Of a DNA stretch of 29,707 nucleotides, positions 28,637 to 29,707 are shown in pieces. A program made the position numbers and the translations under genes. Numbering within the stretch: position 1 is the first letter of the stretch; every line of letters starts with the position of its first letter. The DNA is from a virus. Under the pieces are notes generated by a model. That model had not been told where the DNA came from and did not search any database. It was given only the letters and a program-made list of their open reading frames with translations. The DNA lies in IMG/VR virus record IMGVR_UViG_3300034152_000095, positions 1 through 29,707 of that record, one strand, 5' to 3'.

Positions 28637-28898
28637 GATCCATAAACTACTCAAAATGGGCGAGTTGCGTAATATATGGTTCTATAAACATGGTAGATAT
28701 GCTGGTTTAAAATTTAACAGACCATCAAATAAGCAAAAAGAAAAGGCTATAGAGCATATTAATAGCAAATACAGTGATATACTCAAAGCTACAGGCAACA
28801 AAAAAATTGTAAATGAAATTAGATTGAAGTTCAAGAGTAATAAACTATTACTTAAATTTTATAATGAGATATTCGAGCAATATGGAAAAGGCGACTAA
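28617..28898 (+). CDS. Small protein; paralogue-array member 4, GTG start
   Basis: 93 aa starting at a GTG with a strong AAGGAG 5-6 nt upstream, inside the end of the previous gene. Order: helix, strand YAGLKFNRP, helix KAIEHINSKYSDILKATG, strand EIRLKF and a terminal helix. INSKYSDI is nearly identical to ISQKYSDI in the next gene, direct evidence of paralogy. Confidence 0.75.
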   Translation: MQSLITEIHKLLKMGELRNIWFYKHGRYAGLKFNRPSNKQKEKAIEHINSKYSDILKATGNKKIVNEIRLKFKSNKLLLKFYNEIFEQYGKGD

Positions 28899-29148
28899 AC
28901 TGGCAAATGAGCTGAGAGAACAATATAAAGCTGGTAACATAACGTTTACCAATTTTTCTCTAAAAAAGAAGCTTGTTGGCATTGCATTGAGGCGACCAGA
29001 AATTGGTGATTCAGTGTCGCTATACATATCACAGAAATACTCAGATATTATGTATCCATGTAGGAGATTAGATTATCATAGCATTATATTCAGATTCAAA
29101 ACTGTTGATGATTATCGAAAGTTTATAGATGGGGTACAAAAACCATGA
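28882..29148 (+). CDS. Small protein; paralogue-array member 5
   Basis: 88 aa from the ATG at 28882 (CGAG upstream); an ATG at 28864 would add MRYSSN. N-terminal helix ATKLANELREQYKAG, strand LVGIALRRP, helix VSLYISQKYSDIMYP, strand SIIFRFKT, then a short helix. Function unknown. Confidence 0.75.
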   Translation: MEKATKLANELREQYKAGNITFTNFSLKKKLVGIALRRPEIGDSVSLYISQKYSDIMYPCRRLDYHSIIFRFKTVDDYRKFIDGVQKP

Positions 29149-29597
29149 GATCTGCCAGAAGATTAGCAATTGAAATAAAGAATAACTGGAAAGACATTAG
29201 AATAATTGATTCTGATCCTACCATTTATTCTGTGAATTTTAATATTAAAGATAAAAAGAAAAGAAAGGAAGTTAAGAACTATTTAAACAAAAAGTATGAT
29301 GACATATTATCTCATGTGAATTTAAGGGATGATGGTATCAATATTATGTTTGAGTACAATGAAGATTTCTTATTCTTTGATGATCAAATATTATTGGAGC
29401 CTATGGTTCCTGTTGGTACAGTTGTTTCTAAACTTTCAGATGATGTGTGTTTGCCTTATGGATTTTTAAATTGTGATGGAGGACATATTTCTAAAGATGA
29501 ATTTCCACAATTATATGAAGCTTTGGCTGGCTATACAGAGCTGCATGGAGTAGCTCAGTTACCAAATTTGTCAGGACATCTAATTAAGGCTATATGA
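29145..29597 (+). CDS. Paralogue-array domain fused to a phage tail-collar domain; member 6
   Basis: 150 aa, ATGA-coupled. Residues 1-75 repeat the array fold: helix ARRLAIEIKNNW, strand YSVNFNIKD, helix VKNYLNKKYDDILSHV and strand INIMFEY. Residues about 87-150 are a tail-collar domain of the T4 gp12 type: PVGTVVSKLSDDVCLPYGFL, then NCDGG, ISKDEFPQLYEAL and LPNLSGHLIKAI. Collar domains are found at the tips of short tail fibres. A fusion with a non-structural small domain is unusual. The frame has no sign of a frameshift, and the stop at 29595-29597 overlaps the next ATG. Confidence 0.8.
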   Translation: MRSARRLAIEIKNNWKDIRIIDSDPTIYSVNFNIKDKKKRKEVKNYLNKKYDDILSHVNLRDDGINIMFEYNEDFLFFDDQILLEPMVPVGTVVSKLSDDVCLPYGFLNCDGGHISKDEFPQLYEALAGYTELHGVAQLPNLSGHLIKAI

Positions 29598-29707
29598 GTG
29601 GAACAAAAACAAGAAAGGAGTTATTTGAGCAATTATTGAAAGAATTAATAGATAAGGTGATGTGTTATAATTTGCATATCGAAGGGCACAATAGACACAC
29701 AAATGGA
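29594..29707 (+). CDS. N-terminal part of a small protein, cut by the window end
   Basis: It starts in an ATGA overlap with the previous stop and stays open for 38 codons to the end of the window. The sequence starts MSGTKTRKELFEQLLKELID and is helical and charged. It may be another array member, but the diagnostic core is not reached. Confidence 0.6.
   Translation, partial: MSGTKTRKELFEQLLKELIDKVMCYNLHIEGHNRHTNG

Noticed and set aside
1-29707. CRISPR array, insertion sequence, integrase or attachment site
   Set aside because: No regularly spaced repeats, transposase or recombinase motifs were found on either strand.

Overview
The window looks like part of the genome of a T4-superfamily myovirus (tailed phage with a contractile tail). 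The base composition is AT-rich, genes are packed with ATGA or TAATG overlaps, and there are 14 tRNA genes. The order ligase - gp33-like - gp59-like - gp32-like matches the T4 replication and late-transcription core. Baseplate homologues of gp48, gp53, gp54, gp26, gp51 and a gp27-type hub are present, and late promoters have the T4 form TATAAATA. Several structural proteins look closer to the distant marine 'exo-T4' group than to coliphage T4. The host cannot be told from sequence alone, although sigma70-type -35/-10 boxes are plainly used.

Layout. (1) 1-167 is a near-perfect fold-back palindrome that cuts into the 5' part of a gene; this is probably an assembly or amplification artefact. (2) 352-5822 holds small unknown proteins, two of them with T4-like capsid-targeting N-termini, plus two metallophosphatases and a deoxyribosyltransferase-like enzyme. 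(3) 5824-12201 holds a CCA-adding enzyme, a second nucleotidyltransferase, a radical SAM protein and many small unknown proteins; several genes sit behind copies of one promoter with an upstream AGAATnnCCnTTC box. (4) 12226-14211 is a promoter, a structured non-coding leader and 14 tRNA genes, interrupted by an HNH endonuclease gene whose end overlaps a tRNA. (5) 14254-17673 holds two small genes, DNA ligase, gp33-like late coactivator, gp59-like helicase loader and gp32-like ssDNA-binding protein. (6) 17670-23025 (minus strand) is a tail and head-completion operon. (7) 23048-25841 (plus strand) holds gp48-, gp53- and hub-like baseplate genes, diverging from region 6 across a 22-bp gap. (8) 25899-29707 is an accessory block of small proteins containing a tandem family of about six paralogues, one joined to a tail-collar domain.

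How it fits together. The gp33-like coactivator is the expected partner for transcription from TATAAATA promoters, and such promoters stand before the tail operons and before a candidate packaged internal protein. The tRNA array, CCA-adding enzyme and RlaP-like nucleotidyltransferase suggest investment in tRNA supply or repair.

The most unusual pattern is promoter placement. At least eight promoters of two classes stand at a fixed distance (N5 after the late octamer, N6 after a -10 hexamer) from an ATG that lacks a Shine-Dalgarno sequence. Transcription would start on the A of the ATG, so these mRNAs would be leaderless.
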